Notes: generated by a model from the sequence alone, not told the origin. A stretch of DNA of 64,000 nucleotides from Rummeliibacillus pycnus (GCF_002884495.1 NZ_KZ614145.1:1936423-2000422), one strand, 5' to 3'; shown: positions 27,374-37,532, numbered from the stretch's first letter. Made by a program: numbers and translations.

Positions 27374-29449
27374 TCATTGTGTCGGTTCTTCTTTATAGTC
27401 ACAACTTGTACATTGGACTTGAATACCTTTTTTTATTTTCTTTTCTACTAATAATTCATTACATTTTGGACAAGGTCGGTTAATTGGCTTATCCCAAGAT
27501 ACAAAATCACATTCTGGATAACGATTACATCCATAGAAGATACGTTTTGTCTTACTCTTTCTTTCGACAATTTCGCCCTCTTTACATTTTGGACATTTTA
27601 CACCGATTTCTTTCACAATTGCTTTTGTATTACGACATTCCGGAAAATTACTACATGCCATAAATTTTCCATAACGGCCTAGTTTAAAAACCATCGGTGA
27701 GCCACATTCTTCACAATCTTCGCCTGCCGGTTCATCCTTGATTTCTACTTTTTCCATTGCAATTTCTGCATGTTTCAATTCTTTTTCAAAGTTTTGATAA
27801 AAATTATCGATGATTTTTACCCATTTTACATTTCCATCTTCAATACTATCTAAATCTTTTTCCATTTGTGCAGTAAATTCGATATTAATAATACCAGGGA
27901 AAAATTCAAGAACTAAGGAATGAACAATTTCACCAAGTTCAGTTGGAACAAAACGTTTTGCCTCTAAGGTTACATATCCACGTTTTTGAATAGTATCTAA
28001 AGTTGGTGCATATGTGGATGGTCGCCCAATTCCTAGTTCTTCAAGTGTTTTAACAAGACGTGCTTCTGAGAATCGTGGTGGTGGTTGAGTGAAGTGCTGT
28101 TTTGGTTCAATTAGTAAACTATTCACGATATCTCCTTTCTCCATCGGAGGCAGAAGTTTATCTTTCTCTTCTTTCTGATCGTCAGATCCTTCAATGTAAA
28201 GTTTCATGAAACCAGGAAATTTCACATTTGAACCAGTGGCACGGAAAATAATATCACCATTTTGTAAATCTGCAGTTACAGTATCTAATACTGCGGGTGC
28301 CATTTGACTCGCAACAAATCGCTCCCAAATTAATCGGTATAATCTTAATTGGTCTCTGGACAATACAGATTTCAACTGATCTGGGTGACGTACCGTACTC
28401 GTAGGACGAATTGCTTCATGAGCATCTTGAGCATTTTCTGATTTTTTTGCTTGTTGCGTAACTAACGTTGTGTATTCCTGACCATAATTTTGTTCAATAT
28501 ATTCATGTGCTTCTTTTTTAGCTGTTTCAGAAATACGAGTAGAATCCGTACGCATATACGTGATTAAACCTACTGTACCTTCTTTACCAATATCAATACC
28601 TTCATATAGTTGTTGAGCAAGCATCATTGTTTTACGTGCTCGAAAGTTTAACTTACGTGCTGCTTCTTGTTGCAATGATGAAGTAGTAAAAGCAGGTGAG
28701 GCATTCCTTTTACGTTCACGTTTAACTACTTTTATTACCTCAAAATTCTCGCCTTTTAACTGGTTAAGAATCTGCTGAACTTCTTGTTCATTTGATAATT
28801 TTATCTTTTCCTTTGTATTTCCATAGAAAAATGCATCAAATGATTGCTTACCTTTTTGGAAGTTGCCATCAATAGTCCAGAATTCCTCTGGTTGAAAATC
28901 TTTGATTTCATTTTCTCGGTCAATAATTAAACGCATTGCAACTGATTGAACACGACCTGCTGATAAGCCTTTTTTGACTTTCTTCCATAGTAATGGGCTA
29001 ATATTATACCCAACAAGACGATCTAAAATCCGTCTTGCTTGTTGTGCATCTACTAAATCCATATCGATTGGTCGTGGATGCTTAAAAGATTCTTTTATCG
29101 CATCTTTTGTGATTTCATTAAACACGACTCGACAATCAGATTTAATATCAATATTAAGAGCTGTTGCTAAGTGCCAAGCAATTGCTTCTCCTTCACGGTC
29201 TGGATCGGCTGCGAGATAGATTTTTTTTGCTTTTTTAGCTGCTGTTTTTAAATCTTGCAATACAGGTCCTTTACCCCGAATAGTAATATATCTTGGCTCA
29301 TAATTATTTTCTGTATCAATACCCATTTGGCTTTTTGGAAGATCACGAACATGACCAACAGAAGCCTTTACTTTATATTTTTTTCCTAAGTATCGCTCGA
29401 TTGTTTTTGCTTTTGCAGGCGACTCCACTATAACTAAATAATCCGACAT
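27374..29449 (-). CDS. topA: DNA topoisomerase I
   Basis: This 691-residue type IA topoisomerase has an N-terminal Toprim domain ([17 protein letters not shown], acidic [13 protein letters not shown]). The active-site Tyr lies in [11 protein letters not shown]. Three C-terminal zinc-ribbon modules each have paired cysteines (CEECGS, CPKCKE, CPKCNE). It relaxes negative supercoils. A strong Shine-Dalgarno (AAGGGGG) lies upstream, 93 bases from dprA. Confidence 0.98.
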   Translation of the reverse strand: MSDYLVIVESPAKAKTIERYLGKKYKVKASVGHVRDLPKSQMGIDTENNYEPRYITIRGKGPVLQDLKTAAKKAKKIYLAADPDREGEAIAWHLATALNIDIKSDCRVVFNEITKDAIKESFKHPRPIDMDLVDAQQARRILDRLVGYNISPLLWKKVKKGLSAGRVQSVAMRLIIDRENEIKDFQPEEFWTIDGNFQKGKQSFDAFFYGNTKEKIKLSNEQEVQQILNQLKGENFEVIKVVKRERKRNASPAFTTSSLQQEAARKLNFRARKTMMLAQQLYEGIDIGKEGTVGLITYMRTDSTRISETAKKEAHEYIEQNYGQEYTTLVTQQAKKSENAQDAHEAIRPTSTVRHPDQLKSVLSRDQLRLYRLIWERFVASQMAPAVLDTVTADLQNGDIIFRATGSNVKFPGFMKLYIEGSDDQKEEKDKLLPPMEKGDIVNSLLIEPKQHFTQPPPRFSEARLVKTLEELGIGRPSTYAPTLDTIQKRGYVTLEAKRFVPTELGEIVHSLVLEFFPGIINIEFTAQMEKDLDSIEDGNVKWVKIIDNFYQNFEKELKHAEIAMEKVEIKDEPAGEDCEECGSPMVFKLGRYGKFMACSNFPECRNTKAIVKEIGVKCPKCKEGEIVERKSKTKRIFYGCNRYPECDFVSWDKPINRPCPKCNELLVEKKIKKGIQVQCTSCDYKEEPTQ

Positions 29450-29499
29450 TTATATTCCCCCTTATAGAGGTGAAGTTTCAATTTCCAAAAGAAATACCT

Positions 29500-29536
29500 G
29501 TTGCAAAATGTATAACAGAAATCCGATTTTTGCAAC
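29500..29536. repeat. Inverted repeat in the dprA-topA gap
   Basis: GTTGCAAAA (29500-29508) and TTTTGCAAC (29528-29536) form a perfect nine-base inverted repeat around a 19-base spacer, six bases after the dprA stop. It lacks a proper T run on the minus strand, so it is a weak terminator candidate at best. It could instead be an operator or an mRNA hairpin in the topA leader. Confidence 0.45.
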
Positions 29537-29542
29537 CCTTTT

Positions 29543-30439
29543 TCATTTAGAAAGTAAAAATCCTTCTATTTCTTCTATAATTTGATAGCCATTCCATACT
29601 GGCATTGCACCTTCTAAAAGTAACTTATTTGGGCCTTTAGAAAGCGGTTTCGTTATATCACCAGGTACAACAAATATATGCTTACCATTTTCCAAACCAT
29701 GTTCTATTGTACTTAAAGTTCCACTTTTTTCTGCAGCCTCTGTAACAAGTATTCCTTCAGAGAGTCCGCTAATAATACGGTTTCGCATTGGAAAATACCA
29801 TTTTTGAGGTTTTACATATGGTGGATATTCACTAATCAGTAAATGTTCTTGCGCCATAATCTCCGCAAGTTTTTGGTTTTCTTTTGGATACAAGTGAAAT
29901 AAACCATGGCCAAGTACTGCGATTGTTTTCCCAGCAAAATGAATGGCTGATTCATGAGCCATTCGGTCAGCACCTTTTGCTAAGCCACTAACAATAACAT
30001 AATCATGATCTATTAACGGTGGTACTATATAGTTTAATATTTTCTCAGAATAACTTGTAGCCTGTCTTGATCCGACTATAGCAATTCTACGCCAATTCTT
30101 TAAAATATCAAATAATCCTTTTGTATAAAGTACAACTGGAGGGTCATATAATGCAAGTAATTTGTTGGGATACATTGGATGGTTAAAAGGTATGGGGAAG
30201 ATATTATGAGCCTCATAAGCTTGTTTTAAAGGGGATATGAGTGTATTGACATAGTTTTCTTGTAAGTGTTTTGATTTTTCAACAGATAGTTTCAAATATC
30301 TAGCAATCTCTTGAACAGTCATCTTCTCTAGTCTTTGTAAATCCGGATCTACGTCAATCAATGCTTGTAACCTGTTTAGGGGAACAGGAAAAACGTAATG
30401 TAATGCTAGTAATCTTTCTGTAAAATTATCATCTAACAT
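29543..30439 (-). CDS. dprA: DprA (Smf) DNA-processing protein
   Basis: This 298-residue DprA has an N-terminal helical domain and a Rossmann-like ssDNA-binding domain with IAIVGSRQATSYS, VSGLAKGADRMAHESAIHF and the GLSEGILVTEAAEKSGTLST segment. It loads RecA onto incoming single strands during transformation. It sits between sucD and topA, as in B. subtilis (smf). Presence of dprA alone does not prove competence. Confidence 0.97.
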   Translation of the reverse strand: MLDDNFTERLLALHYVFPVPLNRLQALIDVDPDLQRLEKMTVQEIARYLKLSVEKSKHLQENYVNTLISPLKQAYEAHNIFPIPFNHPMYPNKLLALYDPPVVLYTKGLFDILKNWRRIAIVGSRQATSYSEKILNYIVPPLIDHDYVIVSGLAKGADRMAHESAIHFAGKTIAVLGHGLFHLYPKENQKLAEIMAQEHLLISEYPPYVKPQKWYFPMRNRIISGLSEGILVTEAAEKSGTLSTIEHGLENGKHIFVVPGDITKPLSKGPNKLLLEGAMPVWNGYQIIEEIEGFLLSK

Positions 30440-30469
30440 GACTTCCCTCCATTATATTGGTTTATGAAA

Positions 30470-30507
30470 AGAAAAAAGTGCAGTACTAGAAAATAGTACC
30501 ACACTTT
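30470..30507 (-). terminator. Terminator after sucD
   Basis: Arms AAAGTGCAGTACTA (30475-30488) and TAGTACCACACTTT (30494-30507) pair except for one internal mismatch, and a T-rich tail follows on the minus strand. It separates sucCD from dprA. Confidence 0.85.
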
Positions 30508-30511
30508 CATT

Positions 30512-31414
30512 TTAAAGGGTTTTACACTTTTCGTACAAGCCTTTTTCTTTAATGACGCGAATAAATGTCTCACCAATTACCGCAGGTGTTTCAGCAACTT
30601 CAATCCCGCATGCATTCATTACTTTAATCTTTTCTGCTGCAGTACCTGTACCGCCCGATATAATAGCCCCAGCATGCCCCATACGTTTTCCTGGAGGCGC
30701 AGTTTGACCTCCAATGAATCCAACTACAGGTTTTGTCATATTAGCTTTAATCCATTCAGCAGCTTCTTCCTCTGCTGTACCACCAATCTCACCAATCATA
30801 ATGACACCATAAGTGTCAGGATCTGCTTCAAACTCTTTTAATACATCGATAAAGTTTGTACCGTTAACAGGGTCCCCACCAATCCCAACAGCTGTTGACT
30901 GGCCAATTCCCTCTACTGTTAATTGATGTACTGCTTCATAAGTTAAAGTTCCAGAACGAGAAACAACACCTACATGTCCTTTTGTGTGAATATATCCTGG
31001 CATAATACCGATTTTACATTCATCTGCAGTAATTACACCTGGACAGTTAGGACCTATTAGACGTGTTTTTTTACCTTCCATATAACGTTTTACTTTTACC
31101 ATATCAAGAACAGGAATATGTTCTGTAATACAAATAACCATATCTAAATCTGCATCAACTGCTTCAAGGATTGCATCTGCTGCAAATGGTGCTGGAACAT
31201 AAATAACAGAAACATTTGCTCCTGTTGTATTAACTGCTTCACGAACTGTATTAAATACCGGTACACCTTCAACAGATGTTCCAGCCTTTCCTGGAGTGAC
31301 ACCTGCTACGATTTTAGTACCATAGTCAAGCATTTGTTTTGTATGGAAAAGAGCTGTCGAACCTGTAATACCTTGCACCATTACTTTTGTATCTTTGTTG
31401 ATATAAATACTCAT
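30512..31414 (-). CDS. sucD: Succinyl-CoA synthetase alpha subunit
   Basis: This 300-residue SucD has an N-terminal CoA-binding Rossmann domain ([17 protein letters not shown]). The phosphorylated His lies in [18 protein letters not shown]. With SucC it interconverts succinyl-CoA and succinate with substrate-level phosphorylation in the TCA cycle. It follows sucC by 16 bases and ends with a terminator, so sucCD form a two-gene unit. Confidence 0.98.
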   Translation of the reverse strand: MSIYINKDTKVMVQGITGSTALFHTKQMLDYGTKIVAGVTPGKAGTSVEGVPVFNTVREAVNTTGANVSVIYVPAPFAADAILEAVDADLDMVICITEHIPVLDMVKVKRYMEGKKTRLIGPNCPGVITADECKIGIMPGYIHTKGHVGVVSRSGTLTYEAVHQLTVEGIGQSTAVGIGGDPVNGTNFIDVLKEFEADPDTYGVIMIGEIGGTAEEEAAEWIKANMTKPVVGFIGGQTAPPGKRMGHAGAIISGGTGTAAEKIKVMNACGIEVAETPAVIGETFIRVIKEKGLYEKCKTL

Positions 31415-31430
31415 TCCGATTCCGCCTTTC

Positions 31431-32591
31431 TTAACCTACAAGTTCCACAATTTTTTGAGCACCATCAGCCATTGAATCTGCAGCAATGATGTTTAATCCT
31501 GAATCATTTAACAATTTTTTACCTAAATTTACATTCGTACCTTCAAGTCGAACAACTAATGGTACATTTAAACCGACTTCTTTCGCTGCTACGATTACAC
31601 CTTCTGCAATCACATCACATTTCATAATACCACCAAAAATGTTAACAAAAATGCCCTTAACATTTGGATCTGATAGTATTATTTTAAAAGCTTCTGTTAC
31701 TTTTTCTGCAGTAGCGCCACCGCCAACATCAAGGAAGTTAGCCGGACTACCACCATAGAAACTAATTGTATCCATTGTAGACATAGCAAGACCGGCGCCA
31801 TTTACCATACAACCAATACTACCATCCAAAGTCACATAGTTTAAATCATATTTTGAAGCTTCAATTTCCTTTTGATCTTCTTCATCAAAATCTCGAAGTT
31901 CAACTATATCTTTATGGCGATATAATGCATTGCTATCAAAATTAAACTTTGCATCTAATGCTTGGACTTCTCCATCTCCTGTTATAGCAAGTGGATTAAT
32001 TTCAAGAACTGATGCATCTTTTTCTGTAAACGCTTTATATAAACCTAGCATTAGATTAGCAGTTTTATTAATCAAATTATCAGGAATATTCATATTAAAA
32101 GCAAGGCGTCTTGCTTGGAATCCAGTCAAACCTAATACTGGGTCCACAACTTCTTTAAAAATTTTCTCAGGCGTTTCTGCTGCTACCTCTTCAATATCCA
32201 TGCCGCCTTCTTCTGAGCCCATTACAGTTACTCTTGAAGTTGCACGGTCTACTAAAAAACTAAGATAGTATTCTTTCTTGATGTCTGAACCAGCCTCTAT
32301 GTATAGGCGTTTGACTTCTTTCCCTTCAGGACCTGTTTGGTGTGTGACAAGCACTTTACCTAGTAATTCTTTTGCATAAGATCTTACTTCATCTAAATTT
32401 TTGGCGATTTTAACACCGCCTGCTTTCCCACGACCACCTGCATGGATTTGTGCCTTTACTACTATAACTTTGGAATCTAATTCTTTCGCAACTTTAACTG
32501 CTTCTTCTGGTGAGAAAGCAACTCGACCAGTAGGAACCGATACCCCATATTGACGAAGAATTTCCTTTCCTTGATATTCATGGATATTCAT
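31431..32591 (-). CDS. sucC: Succinyl-CoA synthetase beta subunit
   Basis: This 386-residue SucC begins [20 protein letters not shown]. An ATP-grasp fold follows ([30 protein letters not shown]), and the C-terminal CoA-ligase domain contains [15 protein letters not shown]. The ATG at 32591 is chosen with GGGAGG nine bases upstream; a longer frame from 32606 would start before that site. Its leader carries a clear promoter and a 20-bp palindrome. Confidence 0.98.
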   Translation of the reverse strand: MNIHEYQGKEILRQYGVSVPTGRVAFSPEEAVKVAKELDSKVIVVKAQIHAGGRGKAGGVKIAKNLDEVRSYAKELLGKVLVTHQTGPEGKEVKRLYIEAGSDIKKEYYLSFLVDRATSRVTVMGSEEGGMDIEEVAAETPEKIFKEVVDPVLGLTGFQARRLAFNMNIPDNLINKTANLMLGLYKAFTEKDASVLEINPLAITGDGEVQALDAKFNFDSNALYRHKDIVELRDFDEEDQKEIEASKYDLNYVTLDGSIGCMVNGAGLAMSTMDTISFYGGSPANFLDVGGGATAEKVTEAFKIILSDPNVKGIFVNIFGGIMKCDVIAEGVIVAAKEVGLNVPLVVRLEGTNVNLGKKLLNDSGLNIIAADSMADGAQKIVELVG

Positions 32592-32610
32592 CCTTGTTCC
32601 TCCCATCTTA

Positions 32611-32630
32611 ATTTCATAATATTATGAAAT
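32611..32630. promoter_or_regulatory. Perfect 20-bp palindrome in the sucC leader
   Basis: ATTTCATAAT is followed directly by its reverse complement ATTATGAAAT. It lies just downstream of the predicted sucC -10 (32639-32644) and upstream of the Shine-Dalgarno, so it covers roughly the first 20-odd transcribed bases. That is a typical place for a repressor operator, or for a hairpin that shields or stabilises the mRNA. I cannot assign a regulator. Confidence 0.65.
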
Positions 32631-32638
32631 ACAAATAT

Positions 32639-32667
32639 ATTGTATATAATCTAAACAATATTGTCCA
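32639..32667 (-). promoter_or_regulatory. Predicted SigA promoter of sucCD
   Basis: TGGACA (32667-32662), a 17-base spacer and TACAAT (32644-32639); each box matches five of six consensus positions. It lies 48 bases before the sucC start. Confidence 0.65.
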
Positions 32668-32720
32668 TAGCGTACTTTACACCATATCCCCAGTAGTAAA
32701 TAACAAATTATTCCAAAATA

Positions 32721-32760
32721 AAAAAACACTAATTTTCTGAAAGAAAGATTAGTGTTTTTT
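32721..32760 (-). terminator. Terminator after fhlB
   Basis: Arms AAAAAACACTAAT (32721-32733) and ATTAGTGTTTTTT (32748-32760) pair perfectly around 14 bases, with a T run on the minus strand. The right arm contains the fhlB stop codon, so the hairpin begins within the coding region. Confidence 0.9.
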
Positions 32761-33045
32761 ATTTGGAAATTTTTCATGTAATTGATCCAGACGATAGACG
32801 AAAGCAAATACCTCTGCTACCGCTTGATATAGCTCTTCAGGAATTGATTCATTTAAATCTAGTTGTCCTAATAATTGCACTAAGCTAGCGTCCTCTTGTA
32901 TTGGTATGTTATGAATCTCTGCTTGTTCCAAAATATTTTCAGCAATACGCCCTTTTCCTTTTGCAATAACTTGTGGAGCATCTGAATTTGCTGGATTAAA
33001 CGATAGCGCAACGGCTTCTTTTCGTATTTTCTTTTCATTGGTCAT
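32749..33045 (-). CDS. fhlB: FhlB (YlqH), stand-alone FlhB C-terminal-domain-like protein
   Basis: This 98-residue protein aligns with the cytoplasmic part of FlhB just after the NPTH cleavage site. AVALSFNPANSDAPQVIAKG here matches AIALKYDEETMDAPKVVAKG of FlhB (5342-4257), and SIPEELYQAVAEVFAFVYRL matches HIPDEFFKAVAEVLAYVYRI. It has no NPTH motif and no membrane segment, so it resembles the pre-cleaved FlhB-CC fragment. Its start overlaps the upstream FliK-like gene by four bases. In other bacteria such proteins (FhlB) can partly stand in for the FlhB C-terminal domain; the function here is inferred. Confidence 0.92.
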   Translation of the reverse strand: MTNEKKIRKEAVALSFNPANSDAPQVIAKGKGRIAENILEQAEIHNIPIQEDASLVQLLGQLDLNESIPEELYQAVAEVFAFVYRLDQLHEKFPNKKH

Positions 33046-35150
33046 ATACGAATATCGACCCCTTTATTTTGATCCGCAGATGTAGAATACGTATCTGTTT
33101 TTAACGACGTTGGTTGTTTTGAGTAATTTTTTATAAATAGTCCAGAAAGTTGATAATTATTTTGCGATAATCCATTTTTAAGCGCTTCTTTTAAAGGTTC
33201 CACCAATGCTGTTAGTCCTGTAGTTTCGTTATACAAAGTAACAGTAACAACTCGACTTTGTACCTGCATATCAATAACGGTTTCCTTCAATGAATTCAGC
33301 TGCAAATAGAATAATATACGTGCATAATCTGCATCAATTTTACCATTTTCCTTCATCCGACCATTCCACTGCAATGTTGCCTCTGTTTTTTTTCCGAAGA
33401 ATTCTAATGGTACTTGCATAATAAGCTGATGTTGCGGTCCATTTTCTACTGATAAATACTGCATACCATTCATACGAGCTACCACTTGTTCTGCTACGCT
33501 TTTTGTTGAACTTGAAACAGAATGATCCTGTAATAATTCTAGAAGCTGTGGTTTTAGTTGCTGTGCGATTTGTTGAATATCTGTGGATTTGTCCAGTAAT
33601 TTTGCTTCATAACTAATTCCTAAGCTTTGCAATGTATGTTTAATTGCTGATTCAAATGCTTTACTATCGAGTTGCTGAGCTAGTTGCTGTTCTGTTGCTT
33701 CAAAAATTTGCTGAGCAACAGATGCACTTGAATTCATCGTTAATTGAGTAAGTTTGCTAAACAGCTGGTCATTCCCTGATTGACCTGCAGCATTTACCAA
33801 AAACAATAACTGTTGTTTTGCAGATATCCCTTGCGAATCTGTCTGGAAAGGTTGTAATTGTGTTGATTCGCTATAAGCTTTCAATAATTGGTTTTGTAAG
33901 ATTTTTGACAATGTTTGAATGGACTGTGGTGTACTATTTGTCACATTAAATTTTTCCAATGTTTGGAATAGAACATCTTTTTGCTTTGTTGATAATAAGG
34001 ATTGAGACTCAATTGCTGATTTTAGTTGCTGGAATAACGAACTCATATCTTTTACGGGTGTTGATTGTAGTCTATTCAATAACTCTGCTGGTGAATTACT
34101 TGTTTGCTGTAGCATTTTAATATTTTGATTTATTTCTTGGTAATTTTGTGTATTTGGCTGCCCAATTGATTTAGAGATTACTTGTTGCAGTGATATTTTT
34201 TGTGCATTTGATAATAACGTACTTTGTTGCAATGATTCGAGTACTTTTGGTAGTACTAATCCAACTTCCTTTGAATTTCCTGCTTGAATTTGAGAGGAAA
34301 GTTGTTGCAATAAGCTATTTACGTTCGTATTTTTTATTTGTAACGCACCAGTATTCCAGTTAAATAAATTGGCACTCTTTTGTAAAATACCTGCTTCTTT
34401 CAAAAGCTGTAATATCGCTAATTTATCCGCTGGTAATGATGATGAAGCCGATAAAATATCCAGCATTTTCGCCAATAATACACCGCCTGTTTCAATAGCT
34501 AAAGGCTTACTCACTAATTGTAGCTGATTTAGCAATTGTTCACGCATAGTCTGTGGAATCGATGTATCTTGTTGCAAAAGTTGCTGCAGCTTCTCTAAAG
34601 TCTCTGTAAACCCTTGTTTCATACCACCTTGTAAAATAGCCTGGAAAGTATTTTGCTGTATTGGTAATTTTAGCTCAATTAACTTTTGTAATACATTTAA
34701 CGCATCTTTTGAAGTAACATTTTCTGGTAGCGCCTTAAAGATTTGCTCCGCTTGTTGCAATTGTTCCTTAGAGATTGGTAAATTATTTTTTAAAAAATAG
34801 GTTGCTACTTGTTTCATATCGTTTGTTTGCGGTAATTTCATCGAGTCGAGTAATTGATTTACTTGCTGAGACATAGATGCTGATGGTGCCATAGGGCCAG
34901 AAACGACCTTTAATTGTAAATCTGGTTCTACTCCTGATACTTGGAAATAATGCGAATTTCCAGCTTGAAGGGGTACTTCCAGTTTTGCCATTAATCGTTG
35001 CCCACCCATTTGTACTTCTGCCATTTGATCTGGATATAGTTGTTTAATGGTGCCATGTATAACTTGCCCTTGTTTTAAGGCTAGTGGTTGCTGATTCGTT
35101 GCTCCACTTGATGTTTGAAGCTGAATTGATGACACTGTAGGATAATTCAA
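33042..35150 (-). CDS. ylqG: YlqG, large FliK-like protein paired with FhlB
   Basis: This 702-residue, Gln/Leu/Ser-rich, largely helical low-complexity protein has a C-terminal domain (about residues 575-680) of the hook-length-control type: HQLIMQVPLEFFGKKTEATL, then LNSLKETVIDMQVQSR and VTLYNETTGLTALVEPLKEAL. It corresponds by position to B. subtilis YlqG but is longer. The start is TTG at 35150 with AAAGGA nine bases upstream, directly after rnhB. No membrane segment or enzyme motif is visible. I infer a second FliK-type partner for FhlB or FlhB; it is separate from the true fliK at 13004-14395. Confidence 0.82.
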   Translation of the reverse strand: MNYPTVSSIQLQTSSGATNQQPLALKQGQVIHGTIKQLYPDQMAEVQMGGQRLMAKLEVPLQAGNSHYFQVSGVEPDLQLKVVSGPMAPSASMSQQVNQLLDSMKLPQTNDMKQVATYFLKNNLPISKEQLQQAEQIFKALPENVTSKDALNVLQKLIELKLPIQQNTFQAILQGGMKQGFTETLEKLQQLLQQDTSIPQTMREQLLNQLQLVSKPLAIETGGVLLAKMLDILSASSSLPADKLAILQLLKEAGILQKSANLFNWNTGALQIKNTNVNSLLQQLSSQIQAGNSKEVGLVLPKVLESLQQSTLLSNAQKISLQQVISKSIGQPNTQNYQEINQNIKMLQQTSNSPAELLNRLQSTPVKDMSSLFQQLKSAIESQSLLSTKQKDVLFQTLEKFNVTNSTPQSIQTLSKILQNQLLKAYSESTQLQPFQTDSQGISAKQQLLFLVNAAGQSGNDQLFSKLTQLTMNSSASVAQQIFEATEQQLAQQLDSKAFESAIKHTLQSLGISYEAKLLDKSTDIQQIAQQLKPQLLELLQDHSVSSSTKSVAEQVVARMNGMQYLSVENGPQHQLIMQVPLEFFGKKTEATLQWNGRMKENGKIDADYARILFYLQLNSLKETVIDMQVQSRVVTVTLYNETTGLTALVEPLKEALKNGLSQNNYQLSGLFIKNYSKQPTSLKTDTYSTSADQNKGVDIRI

Positions 35151-35156
35151 CTGTTT

Positions 35157-35930
35157 TCATCCTTTCTGAAGAATCATTGATTTGATTGGTTCAAATGATT
35201 TGCGATGTATTTCTGTAGGACCATATTGATTAAGTGCCTCTATATGTTGTTTTGTTCCATATCCTGCATGTTTTTCAAAACCATATTCAGGATACTTTTT
35301 CGCTATTTCTTCCATATAATGATCTCTCGCTGTTTTTGCTAGAATAGATGCTGCAGCGATTGCTAAACTTTTGGCGTCGCCTTTGATAACAGATTGCTGT
35401 GGTAGATCAATTGGTAGTGTCATAGCATCTGCTATCACAAAATCTGGTTTCTTAGCTAATGATTCAATACATGCTTTCATCGATTGTTTTGTTGCTTCAT
35501 AAATATTGATCTCATCTATTACACTTGCAGGTTGAAAATGAATAGAAGTTGCAATTGCACATTGTTCAATCTTTTCGATAAAACTTTCTCTAACCTCTTT
35601 CGATAATTGTTTAGAATCATTTAAACCGATTAATGTAGGACAATCCTCCGGTAAAATAACAGCTGCTGTAACAACTGGTCCGGCTAATGGTCCCCTTCCT
35701 GCCTCATCTGTACCTGCGATAAGCGCATGTGGATACGCTCTAAATGATTCATCAAATGCTAGTTTTTTCTTATGTTCTGATACTAGTTGGTCATATTTTT
35801 CTTTTCGATGATGCCATTGTTTTAATGCATTTTTAATCCCTTGTCGATTATCTTTTTCAAGCTCTTCCATCCAAGGTTTCCATTCGGTTTCTTTTAATAA
35901 AGCTTCTTTCACTTCTTTGATCGTGCTCAC
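35157..35930 (-). CDS. rnhB: Ribonuclease HII
   Basis: This 257-residue RNase HII has the usual extra N-terminal domain (residues 1-70) of Bacillus RnhB. The catalytic acidic residues lie in AGTDEAGRGPLAGPVV, FVIADAMTL and SILAKTARDHYM. It removes ribonucleotides from DNA and RNA-DNA hybrids. The start is GTG at 35930, with AAAGGAGA upstream. It is followed within seven bases by the ylqG TTG start, so these genes are co-transcribed. Confidence 0.97.
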   Translation of the reverse strand: MSTIKEVKEALLKETEWKPWMEELEKDNRQGIKNALKQWHHRKEKYDQLVSEHKKKLAFDESFRAYPHALIAGTDEAGRGPLAGPVVTAAVILPEDCPTLIGLNDSKQLSKEVRESFIEKIEQCAIATSIHFQPASVIDEINIYEATKQSMKACIESLAKKPDFVIADAMTLPIDLPQQSVIKGDAKSLAIAAASILAKTARDHYMEEIAKKYPEYGFEKHAGYGTKQHIEALNQYGPTEIHRKSFEPIKSMILQKG

Positions 35931-35983
35931 TTTAATTCTCCTTTTTCAATATTCTTTTTATCGGCATTATTTTTTTAAACTCC

Positions 35984-36020
35984 AGAAAAAAACCTTTTTT
36001 ACCGGATGGTAAAAAAGGTT
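35984..36020 (-). terminator. Terminator after rbgA
   Basis: Arms AACCTTTTTTACC (35991-36003) and GGTAAAAAAGGTT (36008-36020) pair perfectly around a GGAT loop, followed on the minus strand by a T run. It starts seven bases after the rbgA stop. Confidence 0.93.
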
Positions 36021-36026
36021 GGTTTT

Positions 36027-36884
36027 TTAAGAGGAAAAATCTTCTACGAAATCAAATGTTAACTTACCGAGTTGTTGTCCTCTTATATCTCTTACGATTA
36101 ATTCGGCGACTTGGTCATAATCTATTTCTCCTCCGGAAATATATACACGGCGTAATTTCCCAATATGATCAAATGTCTCTACAATTTCTTCACTTAAACG
36201 AGATATTTGATAGCGCTCTTCCATTCGGCCAGGATAATGCTTACTTAAAAATTTTAAACCATAAATAGCTAAGTCGTCCATGTTTGTAATTGTATCTTTT
36301 ATAGCACCTGTTAGCGCTAATTTATAACCAACTTCTTGGTCTTCAAACTTCGGCCATAGAATTCCAGGTGTATCAAGCAACTCTAATTCTTTACCTACTT
36401 TAATCCATTGCTGAGATTTGGTAACACCTGGTGTGTTACCTGTTTTTGCAATATTTTTCTTTGCTAAGCGATTAATAAGCGTCGATTTCCCCACGTTAGG
36501 AATACCAACAATCATCGCTCGAATTGCACGTGTTTTTAAGCCTTTAGCTTTCATACGTGCCCATTTATCTGCCAGTAACTCCTGCGCTGCTTTTGTTACT
36601 TGTTTTAATCCTCTATTGTCTAAGGAATTGATCGCAATTGCTTTATGACCCTGCTGTTCAAAATAAGTAAGCCACTTTTTTGTTTGTGCTTCATCTGCCA
36701 TATCGGCCTTATTCAATATTAATAATCTTGTTTTTTGATGAATTACTTCGTCAAGCATAGGATTTCTGGATGACATAGGCAAGCGCGCATCAATCAGTTC
36801 AAAAATTATATCAACAAGCTTTAAATTTTCTGTAACTTGGCGACGTGCTTTAGCCATATGCCCTGGAAACCATTGAATCGTCAT
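36027..36884 (-). CDS. rbgA: RbgA (YlqF) circularly permuted GTPase for 50S assembly
   Basis: This 285-residue GTPase has permuted motif order: G4 LNKADM near residue 60, then G1 [12 protein letters not shown] near 122, then G3 DTPG. An ANTAR-like C-terminal domain follows. The start is [12 protein letters not shown]-type, typical of YlqF/YlbA GTPases. It is needed for late assembly of the large ribosomal subunit. The ATG at 36884 has TAGGAG eight bases upstream and is preferred over the GTG at 36893. It follows lepB. Confidence 0.97.
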   Translation of the reverse strand: MTIQWFPGHMAKARRQVTENLKLVDIIFELIDARLPMSSRNPMLDEVIHQKTRLLILNKADMADEAQTKKWLTYFEQQGHKAIAINSLDNRGLKQVTKAAQELLADKWARMKAKGLKTRAIRAMIVGIPNVGKSTLINRLAKKNIAKTGNTPGVTKSQQWIKVGKELELLDTPGILWPKFEDQEVGYKLALTGAIKDTITNMDDLAIYGLKFLSKHYPGRMEERYQISRLSEEIVETFDHIGKLRRVYISGGEIDYDQVAELIVRDIRGQQLGKLTFDFVEDFSS

Positions 36885-36902
36885 TTTGTTCACTCCTACT
36901 TG

Positions 36903-37472
36903 TTAATTCACTTTGCCCATTTGATCGAGTGGCCAAAAGACAACATTAGTTTTACCTATAATTTTATCTATGGATACAATCCCTATATGGCGGCTATCTT
37001 TACTATATCGACGATTATCTCCCATAACAAAAACATAACCTTTAGGGATTGTATCACCATGCACACTCGGGATATCTTTTAATGAAAAGTCTTCTGTTAA
37101 CGTACCACCATCAGTAATTTCCTCTTTATATTTTTGTAAATATGGTTCAGCAATTGCTTTGCCATTTATATATAATTGATCGTTTTTATAAACTAGTTTA
37201 TCACCAGGTAAACCGATTACTCGTTTAATATAATCCTTTTTTTCTGGAGCATGGAATACAACAATATCAAATCGATGAATATCACCGATACGGTAACCAA
37301 GCTTATTTACAATCATACGATCTCCATTTTCAAGTGTAGGCATCATCGATTCACCATCTACCACAATTGGTGTAAATAATAAGTATCGAATACCAGCGGC
37401 AAGTGCAAATGCAATGATTAAAGCTTTTGTCCACTCCCACAACTCATTCTTTTCCTTTTTTGCTTTTTCCAT
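36903..37472 (-). CDS. lepB: Type I signal peptidase (SipS-like)
   Basis: This 189-residue protein has a short cytoplasmic Lys/Glu-rich start and a single membrane span at about residues 15-34. The catalytic Ser lies in VDGESMMPTL, the general-base Lys in DYIKRVIGLPGD, and the VMGDNRRYSKDSRHIG box is present. It removes signal peptides of exported proteins. The length fits the prokaryotic-type Bacillus Sip proteases. It lies between rplS and rbgA. Confidence 0.97.
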   Translation of the reverse strand: MEKAKKEKNELWEWTKALIIAFALAAGIRYLLFTPIVVDGESMMPTLENGDRMIVNKLGYRIGDIHRFDIVVFHAPEKKDYIKRVIGLPGDKLVYKNDQLYINGKAIAEPYLQKYKEEITDGGTLTEDFSLKDIPSVHGDTIPKGYVFVMGDNRRYSKDSRHIGIVSIDKIIGKTNVVFWPLDQMGKVN

Positions 37473-37503
37473 ATTCGATGTCCCCCTTGACTTTTCTACT
37501 TAC

Positions 37504-37532
37504 ATTGTACAAGGATTTAACGTTTCAAGCAA
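37504..37532 (-). promoter_or_regulatory. Possible promoter of lepB-rbgA overlapping the rplS terminator tail
   Basis: TTGCTT (37532-37527), a 17-base spacer and TACAAT (37509-37504) lie 32 bases before the lepB start. The -10 matches five of six consensus bases; the -35 is weak and lies in the T-rich tail of the rplS terminator. Confidence 0.4.

Noticed and set aside
32622-32807. 61-residue minus-strand frame before sucC
   Set aside because: It overlaps the sucC promoter and the fhlB terminator, has no ribosome-binding site and resembles no known protein.
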